64,000 bases of DNA from Cnuibacter physcomitrellae (lineage in GTDB: Bacteria; Actinomycetota; Actinomycetes; Actinomycetales; Microbacteriaceae): positions 3,399,474 to 3,463,473 of the forward strand of contig NZ_BMHD01000001.1 of assembly GCF_014640535.1 (NCBI RefSeq), in the 5' to 3' direction. Below the pieces are notes generated by a model. That model had not been told where the DNA came from, ran no database searches, and worked only from the letters and a program-made list of their open reading frames with translations. Shown here one piece after another: positions 7,888 through 16,428 of the stretch (its first letter is position 1; the number at the start of each line of letters is the position of its first letter). The position numbers and the translations under genes were made by a program.

Positions 7888-9273
7888 CTACGCGTCGAGG
7901 GTGGCGGGGGTGGCGGCCTCGTCCTTCGAGACGGGCTTCGCCGGCGCCTTCGCCGCGGGCTTGGGCGCCGAAGGCGCCGCCGAGCGGGCGGCCTTGCGCG
8001 CGGCGGGGGCGGCCTCCGCGGCCTGCGCCGCCGCGGGGGCGACGGCGCGGGGGATGAGGCGCTCGAGCTGGGTGACGTGGCCCGGGTTCAGCTCCTCGAG
8101 GGCGTTCACGCCCAGCAGGCGCATGGTGCGGGTGATCTGCTCGCCGAGGATGGCGATCATCCGGTCGACGCCCTCGCGGCCGCCCGCCATGAGGCCGTAG
8201 AGGTACGCGCGGCCGACCAGGGTGAAGCGGGCGCCCAGTGCGACCGAGGCGACGATGTCGGCACCCGACATGATTCCGGTGTCGAGGTGGATCTCCATGT
8301 CCTTCCCGTACTCGCGGGCCACGTCGGGCAGCAGGTGGAACGGGATCGGGGCTCGGTCGAGCTGACGGCCGCCGTGGTTGGAGAGCGTGATGCCGTCGAC
8401 GCCGACCTCGGCCAGGCGCCGCGCGTCGTCCATGCTCTGCACGCCCTTGACGACGACCTTGCCCGGCCACTGGTCGCGGATCCACTCGAGGTCCTCGAAG
8501 GTGACCGTCGGGTCGAACATCGAGTCGAGCAGCTCGCCCACGGTGCCGGACCAGCGGTCGAGCGAGGCGAAGGAGAGCGGCTCGGTGGTGAGGAAGTTGA
8601 TCCACCACTCGGGTCGCGGGATCGCGTTGACGACCGTGCCGACCGACAGCTGCGGCGGGATGGAGAAGCCGTTCCGCTTGTCGCGCAGCCGGGCACCGGC
8701 GACGGGCACATCGACGGTGACGAGGAGGGTGTCGAAGCCCGCCTTGGCCGCACGCTCGACCAGGGCCATCGAGCGGTCGCGATCCTTCCACATGTAGAGC
8801 TGGAACCAGTTGCGGCCGTTCGGGTTCGCCGCCTTGACGTCCTCGATGGCGGTGGTCCCCATCGTGGACAGCGAGAACGGGATGCCGGCCGCACCCGCGG
8901 CGCCGGCGCCGGCGATCTCGCCCTCGGTCTGCATCATGCGCGTGAACCCCGTGGGGGCGATGCCGAACGGGAGGGAGACGGGTGCGCCCAGCACGTCCCA
9001 TCCGGTGGTCACCGTCGAGACGTCGCGGAGGATCGAGGGGGTGAACTGGATGTCCTCGAACGCCTGGCGCGCGCGGGCCAGCGAGAGCTCGGCCTCGGCG
9101 GCGCCCTCCGTGTAGTCGAACGCCGCCTTCGGGGTGCGGCGGCGGGCGATCCTCTGCAGGTCGTAGACCGTGAGCGCGGAGTCGAGGCGGCGCTTCTTCG
9201 CGTTCAGCTGCGGCTTCTTGAACTGCATCAGCGGCGCGAGATCGCGCACCTTGGGGATGCGGCGCTGGACCAT
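7888..9273 (-). CDS. lldD: FMN-dependent alpha-hydroxyacid (L-lactate type) dehydrogenase
   Basis: This 461-residue TIM-barrel flavoenzyme should oxidise an L-2-hydroxyacid such as lactate to the ketoacid. [13 protein letters not shown] and [12 protein letters not shown] are FMN-pocket motifs, SNHGGRQLD holds the catalytic histidine with its flanking residues, and [19 protein letters not shown] the second FMN phosphate site. The last ~57 residues, from about 405, are an Ala/Pro/Lys-rich tail not needed by the family fold. ATG 9273 has GAAAGGAAG upstream. The FadR-type regulator gene is 29 bases upstream on the same strand, so they form a regulator-enzyme operon. Glycolate or mandelate oxidation are alternatives. 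Confidence 0.85.
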   Translation of the reverse strand: MVQRRIPKVRDLAPLMQFKKPQLNAKKRRLDSALTVYDLQRIARRRTPKAAFDYTEGAAEAELSLARARQAFEDIQFTPSILRDVSTVTTGWDVLGAPVSLPFGIAPTGFTRMMQTEGEIAGAGAAGAAGIPFSLSTMGTTAIEDVKAANPNGRNWFQLYMWKDRDRSMALVERAAKAGFDTLLVTVDVPVAGARLRDKRNGFSIPPQLSVGTVVNAIPRPEWWINFLTTEPLSFASLDRWSGTVGELLDSMFDPTVTFEDLEWIRDQWPGKVVVKGVQSMDDARRLAEVGVDGITLSNHGGRQLDRAPIPFHLLPDVAREYGKDMEIHLDTGIMSGADIVASVALGARFTLVGRAYLYGLMAGGREGVDRMIAILGEQITRTMRLLGVNALEELNPGHVTQLERLIPRAVAPAAAQAAEAAPAARKAARSAAPSAPKPAAKAPAKPVSKDEAATPATLDA

Positions 9274-9302
9274 GGGTGCTTCCTTTCGGGGACGGACGGG
9301 AG

Positions 9303-10085
9303 TCAGCCGCCGGCGCTGGCGGTGTGGGCCGCCCGCGCCCGGCTGGTCTCGGAGTGGTAGGTCTCGATGTGGTCGCGCATCCGCCTCTCCGCCGAGGCGG
9401 GGTCTCCGGCGGTGATCGACTCGACCACGGCGCGGTGCTCGGCGCGGAGGCGACGGGACGTCGTGGTCCAGTCGGGGAGGTGGCTCGCGCCCTCCAGCAC
9501 GTAGGCCTCGATGGAGGCGCGGAGCCCGGCCATGGTGGCCGCGATCACCTGGTTGCCCGAGGCGGCGGCGAGCGCGAGGTGGAACGCCTGGTCGAGGGGG
9601 AGGAACTCGGCTGGGGCGTCGGCGATGTCGGGCTCGTCCATGGCGGCGAGCAGCTCGTGCACCTCGACGAGATCCGGCGCGGGAGCGGCACCGGCTGCCG
9701 ACCCGCTGACGGCAGCGGCGCGGATGCGCGTGGCCAGCTGAGCGGCCACCGCCGACTCGAGCACCAGACGGGTCGCGACGATGTCCTCCACGGCGAACCC
9801 CTGGGCGGCGACCTGCAGGCGCAGCAGCGCCGACATGGCCCCGGAGGGGCGCGCGATGATGATCGCCCCCGACTGCGGACCCGACCCGGTCTGCGTGCGG
9901 ATGAGCCCCATCACCTCGAGCACGCGCAGGGCCTCGCGCACCGACGAGCGCCCGACCCCGAGGTCGGCGGCGAGCGTGCGCTCCGAGGGGAGGTGGTCGC
10001 CGGGGGAGAGTGCGCCCGTGAGGAGGTCGCCCTCGATGCGGTCGAGCACCGTCTGCCAGGCGCGTGCTTCGGCGTGGTCGCTCAT
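9303..10085 (-). CDS. GntR/FadR family transcriptional regulator (LldR-like)
   Basis: This 260-residue repressor has an N-terminal winged helix ([31 protein letters not shown], residues ~30-65) and a C-terminal all-helical FCD ligand domain. FCD metal-ligand histidines are plausible at [12 protein letters not shown] and in [10 protein letters not shown]. Its gene precedes the hydroxyacid dehydrogenase with a 29-base gap, and two tandem operator-like palindromes lie 16-41 bases upstream of its ATG. It probably represses itself and the enzyme until the hydroxyacid is present, as LldR does in Corynebacterium. Confidence 0.85.
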   Translation of the reverse strand: MSDHAEARAWQTVLDRIEGDLLTGALSPGDHLPSERTLAADLGVGRSSVREALRVLEVMGLIRTQTGSGPQSGAIIIARPSGAMSALLRLQVAAQGFAVEDIVATRLVLESAVAAQLATRIRAAAVSGSAAGAAPAPDLVEVHELLAAMDEPDIADAPAEFLPLDQAFHLALAAASGNQVIAATMAGLRASIEAYVLEGASHLPDWTTTSRRLRAEHRAVVESITAGDPASAERRMRDHIETYHSETSRARAAHTASAGG

Positions 10086-10100
10086 CCCGCCTCCTCGCGT

Positions 10101-10126
10101 GTGGTCAGACCATGTGGTCCGACCAC
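10101..10126. promoter_or_regulatory. Two tandem FadR/LldR-type operators
   Basis: GTGGTCAGACCAT (10101-10113) and GTGGTCCGACCAC (10114-10126) abut exactly, with a 13-bp repeat length. Each has the palindromic core TGGTCnGACCA, which fits the TNGTNNNACNA pattern recorded for LldR and other FadR-subfamily repressors. They lie just upstream of the regulator gene reading left, in the expected position for autoregulation of the regulator-dehydrogenase operon. Confidence 0.7.
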
Positions 10127-10173
10127 AGTACCAGACCCCGCCTCCGTGGCTGAGACGCGGCGGACCCCGACAG

Positions 10174-10221
10174 CGACGCCCGACGCCGGCTGAGCGCCGA
10201 CGCCCGACGCCGGCTGGGCGC
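10174..10221. repeat. 24-bp tandem repeat, two copies
   Basis: Two adjacent 24-base units (10174-10197 and 10198-10221) differ at one base and each contain CGACGCCCGACGCCGGCTG. They lie just beyond the 3' end of the AarF gene and before the operator region of the hydroxyacid operon. No coding sense is apparent; replication slippage is the simplest origin. Confidence 0.6.
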
Positions 10222-10232
10222 CGAGCTCCGGC

Positions 10233-11996
10233 TCAGCCGCCGCGGCGGCCGCCGAACAGCGAGTGGAGGAGCGGCAGGAGCGAGACGACCATGAGCACGG
10301 TGCCGAAGACCGCATCCTCGGTGCGGACCACGGCGCCGGCCACGAGCAGCGCTCCGAAGAGGAGAGCGGACACCGCGCGGGTCATCGTGCGCTCGAGGCG
10401 TGCGATCCTCCGCTCGAGCGCCGGGTTCGTCACCGCGAGCGAGCCCTCCTCGACCCGGGTGACGAGCGCGTCCAGGCGCGCGGGCAGTCTCCAGGCGAGG
10501 GCGAGGTTGTCGAGCGCCTGGCGTCCGATGTCGGAGGCGACGTTGCCGCGCTCCTCGCGGATGAGCTGCTGGGCGTAGGGCTCGACCGACTCCCAGAGGT
10601 TGAACGCCGGGTTCAACGCGCTGCACACCCCCGAGGTCAGCGACATGGCGCGGATGATGAGCAGGAAGTTCTCCGGCAGCTGGAACGGCAGCGACCGCAC
10701 GACGTGCCCGAACTCGAGCCCGAACTCCCGGAACTCGCGCGGGTCGACCTCGCGCAGCTCGGCGAAGCCCATCCCGCCGAAGCGGGCGAAGAGCTGCGTG
10801 AGAGCGCGCTCGAGCTCGCGGGTGTCGGCGGTGGCGAGCAGGACGCCGAGGTCCTGGGCCGCGGCGACGAGCCCCTTCCCATCGCGGGAGGCGGCGGCGA
10901 TGAGCATCTTGCGCAGTCCGCTGCGGGTGTTCGGCGGGACGGTCCCCATCATCCCGAAGTCGATGAAGGTGAGGCGCCACGCGGGTACGGGCTCCCCGGA
11001 TGCCTGCACCGCGGCGTCCGTCGAGCCCGGGGGCATCGGCGTCACGAACACGTTGCCCGGGTGCGGGTCGGCGTGGAAGAACCCGTTCGTGAACAGCTGG
11101 TCGAACATGACCGCCGCGAACACGGGCGCCACCTCGGCGGGATCGATGCCCGCCGCGGCCAGCCCCGCCGCATCCGTGATCTTGATCGCCGTCACGTCCT
11201 GCAGGGTGAGGACCTTGCGCGTCGACCGCTCCCAGACCACCTCGGGCACGCCCACCCGCGGATCGCCGGCGAACTCCTCGGCGAAGCGCACCGAGTTGGC
11301 GGCCTCGTGCAGGTAGTCGATCTCCTCGAGCGACGTCTGCGCGAACTCCTCGACGAGGGCGGGGGCGTCGACCCTGGAGTACACGAGGCGGACGTGGCTG
11401 AGCCACCGCCCGACGCGGCGGAGTGCGGCGAGATCGACCTCGACGATCGTGTCGATGCCGGGCCGCTGCACCTTGAGTACCACCGCATCCAGCCCGGTCT
11501 CGGCCGCGTCGCGGGGCACGAGACGGGCGCGGTGCGCCTGGCCGAGCGATGCCGCCGCCACCGGGACCGGATCGACGTACGCGAACGCGGCGGGAAGCGG
11601 CATCCCGAGCTCCGCCTCGGCCAGGGCCCGGATGGCGTCGAACGGCACCGGGGCCACCTCGTCCTGCAGCCCCTCGAGCTCCTTGGTGATCTCGGGCGGC
11701 AGCACGTCCAGGCGCGACGACATGAACTGGCCGACCTTGATCATCAGCCCGCCCAGGTCGACGGCGAGCACGTGGAACCGCCGCGCGAACCGCTGCATCC
11801 GCTTCGCGCGCGTGCGCTCGGCCACGCGCGTCAGCCCGATCCTGGGCAGGAGCAGCTCGAAGAACCACGTGACGGCGAGGTTCCAGCCCGCGAAGCGGAG
11901 GATGCGCCGGTACCTGGCGCGCGAGATCCGGGCGTCGGGCACGGAGTCGCCCCGATCTGGGCGTGGCGCCGCCCCCGCCGGTGCCGGTGCTGTCAC
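10233..11996 (-). CDS. ABC1/AarF/UbiB family atypical kinase
   Basis: This 587-residue protein kinase-like ATPase has the ABC1 signature: LGGLMIKVGQFMSSRLDVLP (KxGQ motif), PVAAASLGQAHRARL (Ala-rich loop), VVLKVQRPGI (ATP lysine), LFTNGFFHADPHPGNVFV (catalytic) and LTFIDFGMMG (metal-binding DFG). Two C-terminal hydrophobic segments end near the stop. Members support isoprenoid quinone or lipid metabolism, in actinomycetes presumably menaquinone. GTG 11996 lies 4 bases past the PadR stop, so the two genes are one operon. Confidence 0.88.
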   Translation of the reverse strand: MTAPAPAGAAPRPDRGDSVPDARISRARYRRILRFAGWNLAVTWFFELLLPRIGLTRVAERTRAKRMQRFARRFHVLAVDLGGLMIKVGQFMSSRLDVLPPEITKELEGLQDEVAPVPFDAIRALAEAELGMPLPAAFAYVDPVPVAAASLGQAHRARLVPRDAAETGLDAVVLKVQRPGIDTIVEVDLAALRRVGRWLSHVRLVYSRVDAPALVEEFAQTSLEEIDYLHEAANSVRFAEEFAGDPRVGVPEVVWERSTRKVLTLQDVTAIKITDAAGLAAAGIDPAEVAPVFAAVMFDQLFTNGFFHADPHPGNVFVTPMPPGSTDAAVQASGEPVPAWRLTFIDFGMMGTVPPNTRSGLRKMLIAAASRDGKGLVAAAQDLGVLLATADTRELERALTQLFARFGGMGFAELREVDPREFREFGLEFGHVVRSLPFQLPENFLLIIRAMSLTSGVCSALNPAFNLWESVEPYAQQLIREERGNVASDIGRQALDNLALAWRLPARLDALVTRVEEGSLAVTNPALERRIARLERTMTRAVSALLFGALLVAGAVVRTEDAVFGTVLMVVSLLPLLHSLFGGRRGG

Positions 11997-12000
11997 CCGG

Positions 12001-12585
12001 TCAGTCCTGGGCGAGGATCGCGTAGAGCCGACGGCGCGCGCCCTCGAGCTCGGCCACGGCCTGCTCCACCTGCTCGGGAGTCCCGGTCCGGCCCACCTGC
12101 GCGGCGATCTGCGCCAGCTCGAACCCCGCCTTGGGGAGGGCGCCGCGCCCGCGACGACCGCCGTCGGAGTCGGAGTCGGACTCCGCCGCGGTCGCGAACG
12201 GGGAGCCGGATGCGGAGCTCGCCGCCACGACGAGGCCGGCCTCGGTGAGGGCGTAGGTCTTCCGGCCGTTCGACTCGTCGGCGCTCACCAGGCCCTCGTC
12301 GGCGAGGAGCTGGAGCGTCGGGTACACGGAGCCCGCGCTGGGCTTCCAGCTGCCGCCGCTGCGCTCCTCGATCTCCTGGATGATCTGGTACCCGTGCATC
12401 GGACGCTCCGACAGCAGGGTGAGCACGGCCGCGCGGACGTCACCTCGACCGACCCTGGTGCCGACCTTCTTCTCGAAGCGGGAGCGGAACTCCTCCATCG
12501 CCTCCCAGATGCCCTCGATGCCGCCGCCTCGCGAACCGCCGAAGCCGCTGCCGCTGAAACCGTTGCTCGTGAACGACCTGCTCAT
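12001..12585 (-). CDS. PadR family transcriptional regulator
   Basis: This 194-residue regulator has a Gly/Ser-rich N-terminal stretch (residues 1-25). The PadR winged helix follows: RAAVLTLLSERPMHGYQIIQEI and KPSAGSVYPTLQLLADEGLV, with ALTEAG as the wing. Its C-terminal part is helical and probably dimerises. It is followed by the AarF kinase gene at 4-base distance. The upstream stretch 12586-12640 holds a TATCGTT direct repeat reading left, a possible promoter or self-operator. Ligand unknown. Confidence 0.88.
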   Translation of the reverse strand: MSRSFTSNGFSGSGFGGSRGGGIEGIWEAMEEFRSRFEKKVGTRVGRGDVRAAVLTLLSERPMHGYQIIQEIEERSGGSWKPSAGSVYPTLQLLADEGLVSADESNGRKTYALTEAGLVVAASSASGSPFATAAESDSDSDGGRRGRGALPKAGFELAQIAAQVGRTGTPEQVEQAVAELEGARRRLYAILAQD

Positions 12586-12733
12586 GACACCCTCCTGGAC
12601 ACCTGCGAACGATACTCAACGATATGCAGTCCGTCGCCGCCGGCGACCTCTCGGGGGCGAACTCCCATCTTCGGGCCGGGTCCGGCCAGCGGGCCCGCGT
12701 GGCCGCCGACATAATGGTCCCTGAAAGGGGTAC

Positions 12734-13849
12734 ATGACAGTGAGTGCACAGGGAACGCAGGGCTGGGACCGGACCACGACGGGGCGCGCGCCGTCCTCGG
12801 GATTCGGACGGGCGTTCCTCTGGCTGCTCGCGATCCCCGCCGGAGCCGGGGTCGGCGTCCTGTTCTGGATCATCCTCCTCGCCCGCTCCCGCGATGTGCC
12901 CCTGTGGCTGGCCGCCCTCATCGGCGCCGGCCTCGGCGTGGTGGTCGCCGGCACCTCGATCGCGAACCGCTGGCAGCGGCACGTCCGCCAGCAGGCGATC
13001 GCGGCACGGCATCCGGGTGCGGTGGTGGTCGACGCCGTGCGCGTGCGCGAGGACGCCGGCGTCTTCAGCCAGGTCATCCGCACGCAGGCGTCGGCCGGGT
13101 ACGCGGTCGCCTTCGACGACGCGGGCATGCACGTGTACGACGGCGGCAGCGACGCGCAGTCGATCCTCGACGTGGCGTGGCCGTACGTGCTCGGCTTCAC
13201 GGAGGAGTCGCTCGCGATCAACGACCAGGCGCGGCGGCCGGGCCTCGCGGTGCGCTTCGCGACCAGCACCGTGCCCGTCGTGCTGCCCTTCGCGGTCGCC
13301 GGAGCGCCGGGCTTCCCCGCCGGGACGCGCGGCATCGCCGCCCTGCGGTCGGTGCTCGAGGAGATGCGAGCGCGCTACGGCGGGTCGCCCGCGGGGTCGT
13401 CCGCGGCGGCGACCCCGTCCGCTCCGTGGGGCCAGAGCGCCGCCTACGCGACCCCGACCCGGCGTCGGATCGTCGCCCGGCCCTCGTCCGCGATCTGGAC
13501 GCTCGTGTCGCGCATCCTGGGCGGCCTGGCCGCGCTCGCGGTGGTGGTGACCGTGGTCTTCAACGTCGGATCCTTCTCCCTGCGCTGGCGCTGGGTCGGC
13601 GGGCGGATGCTCGATCAGCTCCTCTGGGTGAGCGTCGTCCTCGTCGCCGCGGCGATCGTGGCGCTGATCGTCCGCCGGGTGGTCGCCGGGATGGAGACGC
13701 GCGCGGGCTACACCGTGAGCCGCCTCGGCCCCGCCTCGCTCGACCAGGTCGACCCGCGCACCGGCTACGTCCTCCGCCCCGCCGGAACCCCGCAGCTCTC
13801 CGAGCAGCAGCAGCGCGCCGCCCTCGCCCGCATCCGCTCCCTCGCCTAG
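12734..13849 (+). CDS. Membrane protein of unknown function
   Basis: This 371-residue protein has two N-terminal transmembrane helices (about residues 27-70), a soluble middle part of ~150 residues, and two more helices around 255-315. No enzymatic motif was recognised. ATG 12734 has GAAAGGGG 4 bases upstream, and CATAAT at 12709-12714 is a fair -10 element. It is divergent from padR. The middle region (VRTQASAGYAVAF-type, with DDAGMHVYDGG) could be a PH-like fold, but that is only a guess. Confidence 0.7.
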   Translation: MTVSAQGTQGWDRTTTGRAPSSGFGRAFLWLLAIPAGAGVGVLFWIILLARSRDVPLWLAALIGAGLGVVVAGTSIANRWQRHVRQQAIAARHPGAVVVDAVRVREDAGVFSQVIRTQASAGYAVAFDDAGMHVYDGGSDAQSILDVAWPYVLGFTEESLAINDQARRPGLAVRFATSTVPVVLPFAVAGAPGFPAGTRGIAALRSVLEEMRARYGGSPAGSSAAATPSAPWGQSAAYATPTRRRIVARPSSAIWTLVSRILGGLAALAVVVTVVFNVGSFSLRWRWVGGRMLDQLLWVSVVLVAAAIVALIVRRVVAGMETRAGYTVSRLGPASLDQVDPRTGYVLRPAGTPQLSEQQQRAALARIRSLA

Positions 13850-13911
13850 CCCCGCCCGGGCCGCCCGGTCGGCGCCTGCGGCGCCACCCGCCCCGCGCCC
13901 CGCGTCATCGC

Positions 13912-14045
13912 GAGCACCCCCAGAACCCGCGGCTGTCGTCACTCGGAAAGCGCTCTTTCCGGGTGCACTCGCCCGTCCTAACCCGAGCACACCCAGAACG
14001 CGCGGGTGCCGGACTCGGGAAAGCGCTCTTTCCGGGGGTACTCGC
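13912..14045. repeat. Direct repeat pair, each carrying a short hairpin
   Basis: Two ~60-base copies, about 13912-13972 and 13986-14045, share an upstream part (agcac-cccagaac-cgcg) and end in a hairpin GGAAAG-CGCT-CTTTCC at 13945-13960 and 14018-14033, followed by ACTCGC. They occupy the 384-base gap 13850-14233, downstream of the membrane-protein gene and beyond the stop of the gene at 14234. The hairpins may terminate transcription. I see no gene in the gap. Confidence 0.6.
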
Positions 14046-14233
14046 GGAGGCGCTTCGCCGGGATGCTGGAGCGCGGGAGGCGTGCGCTCGCGGTCGAGAC
14101 GCGGGGAGTGCAACGGTGCGAGCGGGCGTCGAAACGTACCGTCAGCGCGGAGGTGACGGGATGGACGCGGTGAGTCCGCTCTCGGGCGACCTTTCGGCGG
14201 TGACCCGGGACGCACGAAGGGGCAGGAGGTAGG

Positions 14234-14743
14234 TCAGCGGAGGTGGCGCCAGCCGGTGAGGCGGTCGAAGGCCTTCGCGTGGACGGGGGCGTCGCCGTCG
14301 AACGGGCTCAGCTGCTCGCGGTGGACGCCGCCCAGGCGGTCCGAGGCGCGCTCGGCGGCGTCGCGGAGGCGGCGAGCGGCGTAGCGGACGCTGCCGCCAT
14401 CGCCGCGGAAGCCCCAGACCACGTGGGTGATGAGGCGCGAGCCGGTCGCGGTCGGCGTGACGGCGACCGGGGCCGCGCAGCGGGCGATGTGGCGTCGCAC
14501 GCCGACGAGCGACAGGAGCGGGAACACCTCGAGCCCCCACTCGGACCAGTTCGACTTGCGGTCGTCGCCGATCTCGGCGTAGCGCACCGACCAGATCCCG
14601 TCCGCGTACGACGGTGCCGCCACCGCGAAGCCCTCGGCGTGGAGCTCGGCGAGCATCGTGTCCTGCGCCTCGAGGACGGATCGCGCGGACACGATCTCGT
14701 GGAAGCGGGACATGGACCCGACGGCGAACGCGCTCTCGCTCAT
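14234..14743 (-). CDS. Conserved-looking hypothetical protein
   Basis: A 169-residue soluble protein is read from ATG 14743. The purine run GGAGGG touches the start codon, so ATG 14713 (MSRFHEIVSARS) is an alternative. Features are VVWGFRGDGGSVRYAARRLRD and a Trp-rich middle (DGIWSVRYAEIGDDRKSNWSEW split by charged residues). No family was recognised. It lies downstream of mntH on the same strand, separated by a long palindrome. The frame has normal codon usage for the window, so I regard it as real. Confidence 0.55.
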   Translation of the reverse strand: MSESAFAVGSMSRFHEIVSARSVLEAQDTMLAELHAEGFAVAAPSYADGIWSVRYAEIGDDRKSNWSEWGLEVFPLLSLVGVRRHIARCAAPVAVTPTATGSRLITHVVWGFRGDGGSVRYAARRLRDAAERASDRLGGVHREQLSPFDGDAPVHAKAFDRLTGWRHLR

Positions 14744-14776
14744 CCCTCCATCCTGCCGTGACCCGCCCCGCCGTCG

Positions 14777-14845
14777 GGTTTCGCGGCCCTTCTGGAGAAT
14801 CGCCTGCCCACTGGGCACGCGGAAGGTCAGAGAGGGCGCGAAACC
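14777..14845. terminator. Long palindrome after mntH (family A, copy 2)
   Basis: The outer arms begin GGTTTCGCG and end CGCGAAACC, pairing at 15 of 18 positions. The centre holds a perfect TGCCC-ACT-GGGCA hairpin. The right half shares AAGGTCAnAGAG and GCGAAACC with copies at 24597 and 46583. It lies about 50 bases past the mntH stop, in terminator position. Confidence 0.55.
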
Positions 14846-14896
14846 TGCGGTGCCGCGCCGAGGCGGGCGGGCCGGCGGGCCGGCGCGCGCGGCGGG

Positions 14897-16300
14897 TCAG
14901 GCGCCGGTGAGGGCGAGGACGATGAGGACGAGGTTGAGCGCGACGATGAGGGCGACCACCGTCCAGGCGACGACGCGCTTGACCGTGCCGTCCGCGAACT
15001 CGCCCATGAGGGCGCGGTCGCCGGTGAGGCGGAACAGCGGGACGAGCGCGAACGGGATCCCGATGCTCAGCAGCACCTGGCTGAGGACGAGGGCGTAGGT
15101 GGGGTCGACCCCGAGCGCGAGGATCACGAGCGCCGGGATGAGCGTGACCGCGCGGCGCGCGAGGAGCGGCACGCGCACGCGCAGCAGCCCCGCCATGATG
15201 ACGCTCCCGGCGTACGCGCCGACCGAGGTGGAGGCGAGACCGGAGGCGAGGAGGCCGATCGCGAAGACCGTCGCGACCACCGGACCCAGGGCGGCCTGGA
15301 TGGCCTGGTACGCGCCGGGGATCGAGTCGGTGCCCTCGACGCCCCGCAGTGCGGCCGCCGCGAGCAGCAGCATCGCGATGTTCACGGCCCCCGCCACGAC
15401 GAGCGCCCCCACCACGTCGCCCTTCGTCGCCCGCAGCAGCGTGCGCAGCCGCGACGGCTCGGCGGCGAACCGCGGACCGGGAGCGCCGACGCCGGTGCCG
15501 ACGCCGGCGACCGACGGCGCAGCGGGCCCGGCAGCGGGCTCAGCGGCACCGGTGTGGACCACCGTCCCCGACTCCGCCGCGTGGGCGAGCTCGGCGTGGT
15601 GACGGTCGCGGGCGAGTCCGGAGTGGAGGTAGATCGCGTGCGGCATCACCGTCGCGCCGAGCATGCTCGCGGCGAGGAGCACCGACTGCGTGCCGTCGAA
15701 CCGCGGCACGAGCCCCTCGGCGGCAGCGGGCCAGTCGATCGGCGCCACGAACGTGCCCGCGAGGAAGCCGATCGCGATCACCGCGAGGAGCCCGACGATC
15801 ACGAACTCGAACGTGCGCTGCCGCCGCGCGGCCTGCACGAGCAGCAGCCCGAGGGAGACGACCCCGACGATCAGGCCGCCGACGACGAGCGGCAGACCGA
15901 ACAGCAGGTTGAGGGCGATCGCCCCGCCGATCACCTCCGCGACGTCGGTCGCGGCCGCGACCACCTCGGCCTGCAGCCAGTACGCGCGGCGGGTCCACGG
16001 GCGGGCGCGAGAGCCCACGAGCTCGGGCAGGGTGCGCCCGGTGACCACCCCGAGCTTGGCGGACTGGTACTGGATGAGCACGGCGAACGCGTTCGCCAGC
16101 ACCAGCACCCACACCAGGAGGTACCCGAACTGCGCCCCGCTGGTCAGGTTGGCGGCGACGTTGCCGGGGTCGACGTACGCGATGGCCGCCACGAACGCGG
16201 GACCGAACAGGGCGATCGAGTGCCACCAGCGCGGTGTGAGCCCGTCGGGACGCCCGTGGGGCGCGGAGGAGTCGACGACGGCGGCGACATCTTTAGGCAC
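14897..16300 (-). CDS. mntH: Nramp family Mn(2+)/Fe(2+) importer
   Basis: This 467-residue, ~11-helix metal-proton symporter has the metal-site motif AIAYVDPGNVAANL in helix 1 and MLGATVMPHAIYLHS in helix 6. A cytoplasmic loop of ~70 residues (Ala/Gly/Pro-rich, GVGTGVGAPGP) between helices 6 and 7 is longer than usual. I prefer GTG 16300 (VPKDVAAVVDSS). An in-frame GTG at 16330 would put two MntR-like boxes and a promoter inside the gene. A -10 (TACGTT, 16307-16312) ends 6 bases before GTG 16300, suggesting a leaderless transcript. The boxes point to manganese-dependent repression. Confidence 0.85.
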   Translation of the reverse strand: MPKDVAAVVDSSAPHGRPDGLTPRWWHSIALFGPAFVAAIAYVDPGNVAANLTSGAQFGYLLVWVLVLANAFAVLIQYQSAKLGVVTGRTLPELVGSRARPWTRRAYWLQAEVVAAATDVAEVIGGAIALNLLFGLPLVVGGLIVGVVSLGLLLVQAARRQRTFEFVIVGLLAVIAIGFLAGTFVAPIDWPAAAEGLVPRFDGTQSVLLAASMLGATVMPHAIYLHSGLARDRHHAELAHAAESGTVVHTGAAEPAAGPAAPSVAGVGTGVGAPGPRFAAEPSRLRTLLRATKGDVVGALVVAGAVNIAMLLLAAAALRGVEGTDSIPGAYQAIQAALGPVVATVFAIGLLASGLASTSVGAYAGSVIMAGLLRVRVPLLARRAVTLIPALVILALGVDPTYALVLSQVLLSIGIPFALVPLFRLTGDRALMGEFADGTVKRVVAWTVVALIVALNLVLIVLALTGA

Positions 16301-16335
16301 GCCTAAAACGTACAGCAGTTTTAGGTGCACCTAAA
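16292..16335 (-). promoter_or_regulatory. mntH promoter with two MntR/DtxR-type boxes
   Basis: Box 1, TTTAGGTGCACCTAAA (16320-16335), is a perfect 16-bp palindrome. Box 2, TTTAGGCACGCCTAAA (16292-16307), has 7-bp arms. Read leftwards, TTTAGG of box 1 is 17 bases before TACGTT, so box 1 covers the -35 and box 2 covers the transcript and translation start. Binding of a Mn-loaded MntR/DtxR dimer at both would block RNA polymerase. The regulator gene is not in the window. Confidence 0.75.
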
Positions 16336-16362
16336 GACCTGTGCCGGATCCGCTTCGTCAGC

Positions 16363-16416
16363 GAGTGCTCGCTTCTGGCGGCATCCGCGCGACGGCGGCG
16401 CCAGAAGTGAGCACTC
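16363..16416. terminator. Palindrome downstream of ABC permease gene
   Basis: Arms 16363-16380 (GAGTGCTCGCTTCTGGCG) and 16399-16416 pair at 17 of 18 positions around an 18-base loop. It lies just past the permease stop and before the mntH promoter, so it most likely ends the transporter transcript. Sequence differs from the TTTCGC family, although the architecture is the same. Confidence 0.55.
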
Positions 16417-16428
16417 GAGCGCGAGCGC

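Noticed and set aside
7876-9360. Open frame of 494 codons opposite the hydroxyacid dehydrogenase
   Set aside because: Shadow of a high-GC gene: no family motif, Arg/Gly/Asp-biased composition, whereas the minus strand shows a complete flavoenzyme.
16301-16330. Upstream GTG start for mntH at 16330
   Set aside because: It would place both metal-regulator boxes and the promoter inside the coding region.
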